64,000 nt of DNA. It comes from Burkholderia contaminans. Its GTDB lineage: Bacteria > Pseudomonadota > Gammaproteobacteria > Burkholderiales > Burkholderiaceae. Made by a program: the position numbers and the translations under genes. The stretch lies in NCBI RefSeq assembly GCF_029633825.1, contig NZ_CP090642.1:496001-560000 (forward strand). Direction: 5' to 3'. Positions 17,759 through 27,300 of the stretch are shown here, piece after piece (position 1 is the first letter of the stretch; the number at the start of each line of letters is the position of its first letter). The notes under the pieces are model-generated. The model was not told the origin of the DNA, made no database searches, and saw only the letters and a program-made list of their open reading frames with translations.

Positions 17759-19519
17759 ATGACCTACGCGCACACCGACCACGTCCCGCACAGCTTCTGG
17801 ACCCGCTACGTGTGGAGCCAGGACCACAAGGTCATCGCCGTGCAGTACGCGCTGACGGCCATCGCGATCGGCCTGGTCGGCCTCGTATTGTCGGACCTGA
17901 TGCGGCTGCAGCTCGGCTTTCCGGGCAAGTTTGCGTTCATCGACGCGAACCACTACTACCAGTTCGTCACGATGCACGGGATGATCATGGTGATCTACCT
18001 GCTGACGGCACTGTTCCTCGGCGGCTTCGGCAACTACCTGATCCCGCTGATGCTCGGCGCGCGCGACATGGTGTTTCCGTTTCTCAACATGCTGAGCTAC
18101 TGGGTCTACCTGCTGGCCGTGCTGGTGCTGGTGGCGAGCTTCTTCGTGCCGGGCGGGCCGACCGGCGCGGGCTGGACGCTGTATCCGCCGCAGGCGATTC
18201 TGCCGGGCACGCCGGGCGTGGAATGGGGCATCGTGCTGATGCTCGTGTCGCTGGCGATCTTCATCGTCGCGGCCACGATGGGCGGCCTGAACTACGTGAC
18301 CACCACGCTGCAGGCGCGCACGCGCGGCATGACGCTGATGCGCATGCCGCTCACGGTGTGGGGCATCTTCATCGCGACCATCATGGCGCTGCTGGCGTTT
18401 CCGGCGCTGTTCGTGTCGGCGGTGATGATGCTGTTCGACCGGACGCTCGGCACCAGCTTCTTCATCCCGGCCGTGGTGTCGATGGGGCAGACGCTCAAGC
18501 ACGCCGGCGGCAGCCCGTTGCTGTTCCAGCACCTGTTCTGGTTCTTCGGGCATCCGGAGGTCTATATCGTCGCGCTGCCGGCCTTCGGCATCGCGTCGGA
18601 TCTCATCAGCACGCACGCGCGCAAGAGCATCTTCGGCTACCGGATGATGGTATGGGCCATCGTCATCATCGGCGCGCTGAGCTTCGTGGTCTGGGCGCAC
18701 CACATGTTCATCGCCGGCATGAATCCGTACTTCGGCTTCTTCTTCGCTACCACGACGCTCATCATCGCCGTCCCGACCGCCCTCAAGGTCTACAACTGGG
18801 TGCTGACGCTGTGGCGCGGCGACATCCACCTGACCGTGCCGATGCTGTTCGCGATCGGCTTCGTCAGCACCTTCGTGCTGGGCGGGCTGACCGGGCTCTA
18901 CCTCGGCAACGTGAGCGTGGATATCCCGCTGTCGAACACGTATTTCGTGGTCGCGCACTTCCATATGGTGATGGCCGTGTCGCCGATCCTCGTGGTGTTC
19001 GGCGGCCTGTATCACTGGTACCCGAAGGTGACCGGCCGCATGCTCGACGACACGCTCGGTCGCGCGCACTTCTGGATCACCTTCGTCGGCACCTATGCGA
19101 TCTATTTCCCGATGCACTATCTCGGCATCCTGGGCATGCCGCGGCGGTATTACGCGTATCAGGGCTACAGCTTCATCCCGCATTCGGCGCAGACGCTCAA
19201 CACGTTCATCACGATCGTCGCGCTGATCGTCGCGGCGGCGCAGTTGCTGTTCCTGTTCAACCTCGCATGGAGCCTCGGGCACGGCCGGCGCGCGGACGGC
19301 AACCCGTGGCGGGCCACCACGCTCGAATGGCAGACGCCGCAAACGCCGCCCGTACACGGCAACTGGGGGCCGACGCTTCCCGTCGTCTACCGCTGGGCAT
19401 ACGAATACAGTCCGCCGGGGCAAGAGGAAGACTTCGTGCCGCAGAATCAGCCGCCGGCGACGGCGCCCGAAGCCAAAGCGGCTCATCCGACGCTGCATCC
19501 GGGCGAGGCACAAGAATGA
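17759..19519 (+). CDS. coxA: Cytochrome c oxidase subunit I
   Basis: Catalytic oxygen-reducing, proton-pumping subunit of 586 residues with about 12 helices. Heme and copper ligands are present: H73 (TMHGM), H265 with the cross-link tyrosine in GHPEVY (265-269), H314/H315 (WAHHMF) and H400/H402 (VVAHFHMV). The GHPEVY form and the N..P/ARDMVFP D-channel segment place it in the A-type oxidases. It starts at ATG 17759 after CGGAG. A polar tail of about 70 residues follows the last helix. The stop overlaps the next start (ATGA). Confidence 0.95.
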   Translation: MTYAHTDHVPHSFWTRYVWSQDHKVIAVQYALTAIAIGLVGLVLSDLMRLQLGFPGKFAFIDANHYYQFVTMHGMIMVIYLLTALFLGGFGNYLIPLMLGARDMVFPFLNMLSYWVYLLAVLVLVASFFVPGGPTGAGWTLYPPQAILPGTPGVEWGIVLMLVSLAIFIVAATMGGLNYVTTTLQARTRGMTLMRMPLTVWGIFIATIMALLAFPALFVSAVMMLFDRTLGTSFFIPAVVSMGQTLKHAGGSPLLFQHLFWFFGHPEVYIVALPAFGIASDLISTHARKSIFGYRMMVWAIVIIGALSFVVWAHHMFIAGMNPYFGFFFATTTLIIAVPTALKVYNWVLTLWRGDIHLTVPMLFAIGFVSTFVLGGLTGLYLGNVSVDIPLSNTYFVVAHFHMVMAVSPILVVFGGLYHWYPKVTGRMLDDTLGRAHFWITFVGTYAIYFPMHYLGILGMPRRYYAYQGYSFIPHSAQTLNTFITIVALIVAAAQLLFLFNLAWSLGHGRRADGNPWRATTLEWQTPQTPPVHGNWGPTLPVVYRWAYEYSPPGQEEDFVPQNQPPATAPEAKAAHPTLHPGEAQE

Positions 19520-20127
19520 CTACGCTGCCGCGCCCCTTCGTTCCCGATGCGCCACCCGGCCTGCCGAATGCGGGGCGCACCGGCCTGGTCGTGTTCATGG
19601 CGGTTGCGACGACGCTCTTTTCGCTGCTGCTGCTCGCCTATGCGATGCGCATGCGTGAATCCGACTGGCAACCGATCCCGCATCCGGCGCTGTTGTGGTG
19701 GAACACCGGCGCGCTGGCGCTGGCCGGCATTGCGATGCAGCGAGCCCGGCGGATAGGCCCGTACCGCACGGTGTGGCTGGTAGCCGGCGGCATACTGGCG
19801 GCCGTGTTCGTGATCGGGCAACTGATTGCGTGGCACGTGCTGTCGGCAGCCGGGGAGACCGTCACCGTCAATCCGTCCGACAGTTTCCTCTACCTGCTGA
19901 CCGGCCTGCACGGATTGCATGTGCTGGGCGGGCTGGCGGCGTGGGGCGTGACGATCGCGCGGCTCCGGCGCGCGGACCCGTTTCGGGCTCAACGGGCCAT
20001 CGCGCTGTGCGCGCTCTACTGGCATTTCCTGCTCGTGGTCTGGCTCGTGCTGCTGGCGGCGATGTGGTGGTTGACCCCCGGGATCGTCGCCGCGATCTGC
20101 GGGCCGTTGTATGGAGCCGCGCCATGA
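19516..20127 (+). CDS. Cytochrome c oxidase subunit III-like membrane protein
   Basis: A 203-residue membrane protein with five to six helices and the subunit III signature region LYLLTGLHGLHVLGGLAAW near residues 117-136, then ALYWHFLLVVWLVL. It lacks the first helices of a full subunit III and so appears to be a second, shortened subunit III paralogue beside the complete one that follows. ATGA overlaps at both ends couple it to coxA and to the next gene. A role in stabilising or assembling the oxidase is inferred from position. Confidence 0.82.
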   Translation: MTTLPRPFVPDAPPGLPNAGRTGLVVFMAVATTLFSLLLLAYAMRMRESDWQPIPHPALLWWNTGALALAGIAMQRARRIGPYRTVWLVAGGILAAVFVIGQLIAWHVLSAAGETVTVNPSDSFLYLLTGLHGLHVLGGLAAWGVTIARLRRADPFRAQRAIALCALYWHFLLVVWLVLLAAMWWLTPGIVAAICGPLYGAAP

Positions 20128-20843
20128 CCGCGCCCACCGCCCACACCGAATCCGCGGCCGAATCGCCCGTGGGCATGCCCGCCGACGCGCGGCCCGACGG
20201 CTGGCGCGGCATCGTCACCGACTGGTCGTCCGACCGCGAAGCCTTCAGGGTGCCGTGGGGCAAGGCGATGATGTGGATCTTCCTGCTGTCGGACACCTTC
20301 GTCTTCAGCAGCTTCCTGATCGGCTACATGACGGTGCGCATGTCGACCACCGCGCCGTGGCCCGATACCGCGAAGGTGTTCGGGCTCAGCGTGGGCGGCG
20401 TGGAAGTGCCGTTGCTGCTGATTGCGATCATGACGTTCACGCTGATCAGCAGCAGCGGCACGATGGCGATGGCCGTCAACTTCGGCTACCGGCGCAACGC
20501 ACGGCCCGCCGCCGCGCTGTTGCTGGCCACCGCGCTGCTGGGCGCGACCTTCGTGTCGCTGCAGGCGTTCGAATGGAGCAACCTGATCTTCCGTGAAGGC
20601 ATCCGCCCGTGGGGCAACCCGCTGGGCGCCGCGCAGTTCGGCGCGTGCTTCTTCACGATTACCGGGTTCCACGGCTTTCACGTGACCTGCGGCGTGATCT
20701 ACCTGCTGCTGATCGCGCGCAAGATCCTGCAGCCGGGGTTCACCGAACACGGCAACTTCCAGATCGTCGAGATCGCCGGGCTGTACTGGCACTTCGTCGA
20801 TCTGGTGTGGGTGTTCATCTTCGCGCTGTTCTATTTGTGGTGA
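20124..20843 (+). CDS. coxC: Cytochrome c oxidase subunit III
   Basis: Non-catalytic core subunit of 239 residues. A soluble N-terminus of about 45 residues precedes helices that include FLLSDTFVFSSFLIGYMTVR. The family signature GFHGFHVTCGVIYLL lies near residue 180, with the closing segment GLYWHFVDLVWVFIFALFYL. The start ATG overlaps the previous stop. In the family, subunit III sustains proton uptake into subunit I. Confidence 0.92.
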   Translation: MTAPTAHTESAAESPVGMPADARPDGWRGIVTDWSSDREAFRVPWGKAMMWIFLLSDTFVFSSFLIGYMTVRMSTTAPWPDTAKVFGLSVGGVEVPLLLIAIMTFTLISSSGTMAMAVNFGYRRNARPAAALLLATALLGATFVSLQAFEWSNLIFREGIRPWGNPLGAAQFGACFFTITGFHGFHVTCGVIYLLLIARKILQPGFTEHGNFQIVEIAGLYWHFVDLVWVFIFALFYLW

Positions 20844-20850
20844 GGCAGCC

Positions 20851-21192
20851 ATGGAGCACATCGATCCCGCCGATCGACCCGACGCCGCGCACGGCCAGCA
20901 GCATCCGATCGGCCTCTACCTGAAGATCTGGGGGCTGCTGTTCGTGCTGAGCACGTTGTCGTACCTGGTCGACTACTTCAACGTGCAGGGCCTGATGCGC
21001 TGGGTGCTGATCGTCGTGCTGATGATCGCGAAGGCCGGGCTGATCGTGTCGATCTTTATGCACATGATGTGGGAGCGGCTGGCGCTCGTGTACGCGATCC
21101 TGATCCCGCCGCTGAGCCTGCTGGTGCTCATGGTGCTGATGGCGGCGGAAGCGCATCACACGTTCGGGATGCGGGCGTTGTTTTTTCACTGA
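20851..21192 (+). CDS. Cytochrome c oxidase subunit IV-like
   Basis: A small membrane subunit of 113 residues with three predicted helices (about 23-43, 50-72 and 78-100), matching the prokaryotic subunit IV (CyoD/COX4_pro) pattern, with MIAKAGLIVSIFMHM in the middle. It starts 7 bases after subunit III with a GAGG site. It would complete the four-subunit oxidase, probably with a structural or assembly role. Confidence 0.85.
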   Translation: MEHIDPADRPDAAHGQQHPIGLYLKIWGLLFVLSTLSYLVDYFNVQGLMRWVLIVVLMIAKAGLIVSIFMHMMWERLALVYAILIPPLSLLVLMVLMAAEAHHTFGMRALFFH

Positions 21193-21278
21193 TTCCGGCG
21201 TCGATCATGCGTCGGTGTGATGGGCGCGATACGTGCGCGATTGGCCGGCGCCGTTTCGGAGCGGGTGGCGTCCCGTCA

Positions 21279-21300
21279 TCGGGGAACGGCGCTTCCCCGA
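21279..21300 (+). terminator. Hairpin between oxidase genes and HiPIP gene
   Basis: TCGGGGAA and TTCCCCGA form perfect 8-bp arms with a 6-base loop. No T-run follows. It may be a partial terminator or an mRNA-processing hairpin letting the HiPIP be expressed at a different level from the oxidase. Confidence 0.4.
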
Positions 21301-21333
21301 CATCCGGTCATGCAAAGCTGAAGTGAGGACTCC

Positions 21334-21654
21334 ATGAAATTTTCACGTCGACGTTTTATTGCAGTCACCACCGTGCTTGCTTCCGCGCTCGCGGTTGGAC
21401 GCCGCGCGACGGCGGCCGATACCGCGACCGGTGTCGTGCAGGAAACCGATGCCAATGCCCGGGCGCTCGGCTACAAGGCGGATGCCGGCCGGGTCGACCA
21501 TGCGAAGTACCCGAAATTCCACGCGGGCGACGCCTGTGCGAATTGCCAGTTCTTCCAGGGCAAGGCCGGCGCCGCGACGGGGCCGTGCGCGGTTTTCGGC
21601 GGCAAGCAGGTCAATGCGAAAGGCTGGTGCAACAGTTATACGAAAAAGGCGTAG
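21334..21654 (+). CDS. High-potential iron-sulfur protein (HiPIP), Tat-exported
   Basis: A periplasmic electron carrier of 106 residues. The N-terminus has a twin-arginine signal (SRRRFI) with likely cleavage after ATA at about residue 27. Four cluster cysteines are visible at C68, C71, C85 and C99, in the HiPIP order (CANC...GPC...GWC). Tat export fits insertion of a folded 4Fe-4S cluster. Its place right after a caa3 oxidase suggests it is that oxidase's electron donor, as known for HiPIPs in some other proteobacteria (inference here). Confidence 0.9.
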   Translation: MKFSRRRFIAVTTVLASALAVGRRATAADTATGVVQETDANARALGYKADAGRVDHAKYPKFHAGDACANCQFFQGKAGAATGPCAVFGGKQVNAKGWCNSYTKKA

Positions 21655-21752
21655 CGAAGGGGGAGTCGTTTCTCGGTCGGGGTTCGCCAGCGGGCATCCG
21701 CCGCAGCGTTTCGGCAATCGGACCCATCACGTTCGCCTCCCGGCGACGCGAG

Positions 21753-22931
21753 TCAATGATGGAGCAGCGGGAACGCCACGAGCCCGATGACGGCGGCAGC
21801 CGTCACGATCACCGGTTCCTGGAGCTTCTTGAAACGCCACAGCAGCAGCACGGTGGCGACGGCGAGCAGGGCGGTCGGGATGTCGACGATCGATCGCTTC
21901 GCGATCACGAGGACGGAGCCCGTGATCGCGCCGACGGCTGCGGCGGTGATGCCGTTCACGAACGCCTTGACGCCCGGTCGGTGCCCGTATTTTTTCACGT
22001 AAGGCGCGGGGATGACCGTGAACAGGTAGCAAGGCAGGAACGTGCCGAGCGAAGCGACGAGTGCGCCCGGGAATCCCGCGACCAGATACCCGATGAAGCC
22101 GACGGTGATCACGACCGGGCCGGGCGTGATCATCGCGACCGCGACGGCATCCACGAACTGTTTGTCGTTCAGCCAGTGATGTTCGGTGACGACGCCGCCA
22201 TAGAGGAACGGCACGATCGCAAGCCCGGAGCCGAACACGAACGCACCTGCCTTCATGAAGAACGCACCGATCTGGACGAGCTGCGGTAAATCGATGCCGC
22301 TCAGCCATCCGCTGGCTGCGGGAAGATTGGCGGCGGCAACGGCATTCAGGCCGCCCTTGTGCAGCCACTTGGGTGGCGCGCGCCACAGCCAGCCGATCAG
22401 GCCGGCCGCGACGAACAGCCACGCGATTTCCGATTCCGTGATGAAGGTCACCGCGGCCAGGGTCAGGAAGATCGCCCAAAGGAGCTTGTCGTTGCCGACG
22501 GTCTTGGTCGTGAGCTTGTAGGCGCTCATCGCGATGATGCCGACCACCGCGGCGCCGACGCCGTAGAAGACGGCCTGCATCCACGGCAGCCCGCCGAAAT
22601 GCGCGTACGCGAACCCGAGCGCGACCACCATCAGGAACGACGGCACCACGAACGCGAAACCGACCAGCGTCGCGCCGAGGAGGCGGTAGTGGACGAAGCC
22701 GAGATAGATCGCCAACTGGGCCGCCATCGGCCCCGGGGCGAGCTGGGCCAGCGTGAGGCCTTCCTTGTAGTCGGCCTCGGTGATCCAGCCGCGACGCTCG
22801 ACCAGGTCGCGACGCATGTAGCCCGCGAGCGCGACCGGCCCGCCGAAACCCAAGGTGCCGAGACGCAGCATGTAGGCGACCAGTTCGCCCAGCGAGTAGG
22901 TCGGTTCGGTGGTGGCGATGGTAGTCGTCAT
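21753..22931 (-). CDS. chrA: Chromate efflux transporter ChrA
   Basis: An inner-membrane chromate exporter of 392 residues built of two homologous halves (bidomain CHR type). The first half has LGTLGFGGPVALAGYM at about residues 28-43 and LAQLAPGPMAAQLAIYLG near residues 61-78. The second repeats FVFGSGLAIVPFLYGGVV and AVAMITPGPVVITVGFIG. Its ATG overlaps the chrB stop (ATGA), so the two form an operon. No chrC or chrF gene is adjacent. Confidence 0.93.
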   Translation of the reverse strand: MTTTIATTEPTYSLGELVAYMLRLGTLGFGGPVALAGYMRRDLVERRGWITEADYKEGLTLAQLAPGPMAAQLAIYLGFVHYRLLGATLVGFAFVVPSFLMVVALGFAYAHFGGLPWMQAVFYGVGAAVVGIIAMSAYKLTTKTVGNDKLLWAIFLTLAAVTFITESEIAWLFVAAGLIGWLWRAPPKWLHKGGLNAVAAANLPAASGWLSGIDLPQLVQIGAFFMKAGAFVFGSGLAIVPFLYGGVVTEHHWLNDKQFVDAVAVAMITPGPVVITVGFIGYLVAGFPGALVASLGTFLPCYLFTVIPAPYVKKYGHRPGVKAFVNGITAAAVGAITGSVLVIAKRSIVDIPTALLAVATVLLLWRFKKLQEPVIVTAAAVIGLVAFPLLHH

Positions 22932-23905
22932 GATCTGGCGGTGGTTGGGTTCTTTCCGCTCGACGTGAAGTGCGCATACAGGGCGTCGAGCACGGCGCCC
23001 ATCTGCTCGAGCAACTGATCGTCGTTCTCGGTGCGCTGGCGCGTGCCGGCCATCACGGCCTCGAAGCCCACCGCTTCAGGCGCGGCGGAGCCGCCTACGT
23101 CGAGTGCATGAACGATCTCGCCGAGCCGCATCAGCGCGGCGTCGTTTTCGAGCCCGAAACTGGCGAGTAGCACCTCGAATGTCACGCGCTCGCCGACGTG
23201 CGTGAACGTCGCACCGTCGAAATCGAAGCCGAGCGCGTCGGCCGGGCAATCCGCCGGCGACGCCAGCCAGATGAAGCGGGCGCGCGCGTCGATGAATCGC
23301 TGGATCAACCATGCGCTCGCGACGCGATCGACCCACATCCGCTGCCGCGTCGCCCACGTGCGACCCTGGTACTCGCCAATCGCCAGCGGGCGAATGGCGC
23401 GATCGGCGGCGTGCGGCTCGCCCGGCGACAGCACGGTGTCGACCAGCGCGACGAAATCCTGCAGCGCGGCTTCGGCACGGGTGGCCGAATCGCCCGGGAA
23501 ATAGTCGATCGCCCGGATGGCGTCGAAATCCTTGCGCAGGCGACGCAGCAGGCGGGTGAGTTCCGTGGGGGACTGCCCGGCAAGTGTCTTGCGCGCGTCG
23601 ACGAGCGTGCGCGTGAAGGTCGCGTAGTCGTCGTCGCGGTCGAACAGCGCGCGGAATTCCTGTTCCTGCGACGCGTCGAGACTGGGCGCGCGCAGCAGGT
23701 AGGCCGTGCCCCCGCTGTCGGCGATGGCGTCCGCGAGTTCGCGCAGGGTCGCTTCATGCTCTGCGGTGTGCGGCAGCAGGTAGATGCCGTCGCGCAGCAC
23801 CGCGCAGCCCTTCGATTTGAGCGCACGCCAGAATCGCATGCGGGCCGTCGCGTTTTCTGTTGGAAGGGTCAGTACAAGGAGTGACCAGATCGATGAAGTA
23901 CTCAT
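22928..23905 (-). CDS. chrB: Chromate resistance protein ChrB
   Basis: A cytoplasmic protein of 325 residues and the first gene of the chromate operon. The N-terminal half (about 1-150) has the ChrB pattern SLLVLTLPTENATARMRFWRALKSKG and CAVLRDGIYLLP. The C-terminal half contains RMWVDRVASAWLIQRFID and a CPADALGFDFDGATFTH segment. In characterised systems ChrB represses or tunes chrA in response to chromate. Its start (ATG 23905) lies at the edge of a 6-bp dyad TGTAGA...TCTACA (23905-23940), a possible autoregulatory site. Confidence 0.9.
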   Translation of the reverse strand: MSTSSIWSLLVLTLPTENATARMRFWRALKSKGCAVLRDGIYLLPHTAEHEATLRELADAIADSGGTAYLLRAPSLDASQEQEFRALFDRDDDYATFTRTLVDARKTLAGQSPTELTRLLRRLRKDFDAIRAIDYFPGDSATRAEAALQDFVALVDTVLSPGEPHAADRAIRPLAIGEYQGRTWATRQRMWVDRVASAWLIQRFIDARARFIWLASPADCPADALGFDFDGATFTHVGERVTFEVLLASFGLENDAALMRLGEIVHALDVGGSAAPEAVGFEAVMAGTRQRTENDDQLLEQMGAVLDALYAHFTSSGKNPTTARS

Positions 23906-24348
23906 GTAGAGAATGCTACTAATGAGTTACGACATCTACAAGTCAACTTTTTCGAGCGCTACTGGGCAGGGCGGCTGCACCAGTCGTCAGCCGGCGACAG
24001 GGTGATTCGAATGGTTGGCAGTGCGCTCCCAATACGGCAGCGAACCCGCATGCAACGGGGCGCCTGTTCGGCCGTCTCCGTCGCGCGAGCGAGACGTGGG
24101 GAAGGGGGAAACGTTGGCGTATCGCGGCCGGCGCCACCCGTTCCGGCAGGCGTCTCCCCCTGCGCCAGCCGCCTGCCCATGACGCCCCAAGGGTCGTCAT
24201 GGAAAACTGTATGAATATACAGTATAGTGTCCGTCGAAATCGAGTCGCACGGGTACAACCTTGCGGCCCGTGCGCCGCGCCTGCGGGCATCCGCCGCAGC
24301 GTTCCGGCACCGTGAACTCTGGCTAACTCATTCAGACGGGCAGGCAAA
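23906..24348. other. Divergent promoter region between chrB and the tandem uvrA
   Basis: This 443-bp gap holds the chrB promoter side (dyad TGTAGA/TCTACA near 23905-23940) and the SOS box for the uvrA-like gene. No gene of its own is visible. Confidence 0.6.
24205..24224 (+). promoter_or_regulatory. LexA (SOS) box upstream of the tandem uvrA
   Basis: The core CTGTATGAATATACAG at 24207-24222 fits CTGT-N8-ACAG perfectly and is flanked by AA and TA as in strong LexA sites. A TATAGT that could serve as a -10 element overlaps its right edge at 24223-24228, so bound LexA would block transcription. The start codon lies about 125 bases downstream. No other gene in the window shows such a box. Confidence 0.85.
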
Positions 24349-27300
24349 TTGTCATCCAGCAATCTGATCCGCATTCGCGGAGCGCGTCAGCACAACCTCA
24401 AGAACCTCGATCTCGACCTGCGTACCGGCGAGATGACGGTCGTTACCGGCCCGTCGGGCTCCGGCAAGTCCAGCCTCGTATTCGACACGCTGTACGCGGA
24501 AGGCCAGCGGCGCTACGTCGAAACCTTCAGCGCGTACGCGCGGCAGTTCCTCGACCGGATGGACCGTCCGCAGGTCGAGCGTGTCGACGGCGTGCCGCCG
24601 GCAATCGCGATCGACCAGACCAACCCGGTCCGTAGCTCGCGCTCGACCGTCGGCACGATGACCGAGCTGAACGATCACCTGAAGCTGCTGTACGCGCGCG
24701 CGGCCGAGCTGTTCGATCGCAAGACCGCGCGGCAGGTGCGGCACGACACGCCGGAGACGATCTACGCGGAGCTCGTCGAACGCACGCGAGCCGACGATCC
24801 GCGTGTCGTCGTCACGTTCCCGGTCGAGCTGCCGGAAGCGGTGTCCGATGAGGAAATCGCGCAGTGGCTGTCGGCGAGCGGCTATACGCGCGTGCAGGCG
24901 CAGCGCGAGGTCGCTTCAGCCACCGGGCCGCGCAAGGTGCTCGACGTGGTGGCCGACCGCTTCCGCGTGCAGGGCGCCGACAAGGTGCGCGTGGTCGAGG
25001 CGATCGAGGCGTCGCTGAAACGCGGCGGCGGCCGCGTGAACGTCTATGTGCTGCCGGCCGACGCCGAGAATGCGGTTGCCGAGCCGCTGGTGTGGCGTTT
25101 CTCCACCGGCCTGCACGATCCCGACAGCGACCTGCGCTACGCGGAGCCGCAGGCGGCGCTGTTCTCGTTCAATTCGGCATATGGCGCATGCGAAACCTGC
25201 CGCGGCTTCGGCCGCGTGATCGGCGTCGATCTCGGCCTCGTGATCCCCGACGCGCGCAAGACGCTGCGCGGCGGCGCGATCAAGCCGATGCAGACCCCAG
25301 CCTGGAAGGAGTGCCAGGACGACCTGATGCGCTACGCGGCGAAAGCCGGCATCCCGCGCGACACGCCGTGGTCCGAGCTGTCGGACGCCCAGCGCGACTG
25401 GGTCGTCAACGGGTCGCCCGACTGGAACGGCAAGTGGCAGAGCCAGTGGTACGGCGTGAAACGCTTCTTCGGCTATCTCGAGTCGAAAGCGTACAAGATG
25501 CATATCCGCGTGCTGCTGTCGAAATACCGCAGCTACACGCCGTGCGACGTGTGCGGCGGCGCGCGCCTGAAGACGGAATCGCTGCAATGGCGGCTCGGCT
25601 CGAAAGAGAACGCGGACGCCGTGCTCGCGCCGGCCGGCCGCTTCATGCCCCGCGGCGTCGACTGGAGCCGCGCGCAGCTCGAAGCGTTGCCGGGCCTGAC
25701 CGTGCACGACCTGATGCTGCTGCCGATCGAGCGCATTCGCCGCTTCTTCGATGACATCACGCTGCCGAGCGCGCTGCTCGACGATGCGCTGAAGCTGCTG
25801 CTCGCCGAGGTGCGCACGCGCCTGAAATATCTGTGCGACGTGGGGCTCGGCTACCTGACGCTCGACCGGCAGAGCCGCACGCTGTCGGGCGGCGAGGTGC
25901 AGCGGATCAACCTGACGACGGCGCTCGGCACGTCGCTCACGAAAACCCTGTTCGTGCTCGACGAACCGAGCATCGGGCTGCATCCGCGCGACCTCACGCG
26001 GATCGTCGAGGCGATGCAGCGGCTGCGCGACGCGGGCAATACGCTGGTCGTGGTCGAACACGATCCGTCGGTGATGCTCGCGGCCGACCGGCTGATCGAC
26101 ATGGGCCCCGGCCCGGGCGAGCGCGGCGGCACGATCGTGTATGACGGCACGCCGGGCGACATTCGTTCGGCGCACACGCTCACGGGCGAGTATCTCGGCG
26201 GCCGCAAGCATGTCGCGCATGCGTCGAACTGGGCGCGCCGGGTGGTCGACGCGAACACGCCGCGCATCGTGCTCGAAGGCGCGACCGAGCACAACCTGCG
26301 CGACGTGACGGTCGAGATTCCGCTGCAGCGGCTCGTCTGCGTGACGGGCGTGTCGGGGTCCGGCAAGTCCACGCTGCTGCAGGACGTGCTCTATCCGGCG
26401 ATGGCCCGCCACCACGGCAAGGCGACCGAGTCGCCGGGCGCGTATCGCGGCCTCACGGGCGCCGACCAGGTCGGCGACGTCGTGTTCGTCGACCAGTCGC
26501 CGATCGGCAAGACCACGCGGTCGAACCCGGCGAGCTACGTCGGCGCGTTCGACGAAATCCGCAAGCTGTTCGCGAAGGCGCCGCTCGCGCTGCAACGCGG
26601 CTATGGCGCCGGCACGTTCAGCTTCAATTCGGGCGACGGCCGGTGCCCGACCTGCGGCGGCTCGGGCTTCGAGCACATCGAGATGCAGTTCCTGAGCGAC
26701 GTCTACCTGCGCTGCCCGGATTGCGACGGCAGCCGCTACCGCGCCGAGATTCTCGAGGTGCGCATCGAGCGCGACGGCCGCGCGCTGAGCATCGCCGACG
26801 TGCTCGACCTCACCGTCAGCGAAGCGGCCGCGTTCTTCGCGACCGACGCCGAGGTGCTGCGCGTGCTGCAGCCGATCGTCGACGTCGGCCTCGAATACGT
26901 GAAGCTCGGCCAGCCGGTGCCGACGCTGTCGGGCGGCGAAGCGCAGCGGCTGAAGCTTGCCGGCTTCCTCGCCGAATCGGCGGCAGCCGTCAACGGCCGC
27001 CGGGTCGTCACGGAAGAAGCGCGCATCGCGCGGGCGAAGCTGTTCATGTTCGACGAGCCGACCACCGGGCTGCACTTCGACGACATCGCGAAGCTGATGC
27101 AGGCGTTCGGCAAGCTGCTCGCCGCCGGCCATTCGCTGATCGTGATCGAGCACAACCTCGACGTGATCCGCGCGGCCGACTGGCTGATCGATCTCGGCCC
27201 GGAAGGCGGCGACGGCGGCGGCCTCGTGCTGTGCGCGGGCACACCCGACGACGTGAAGGCTTGCGCCGAATCGCATACCGGCGTGGCGCTGCTGCAGTAC

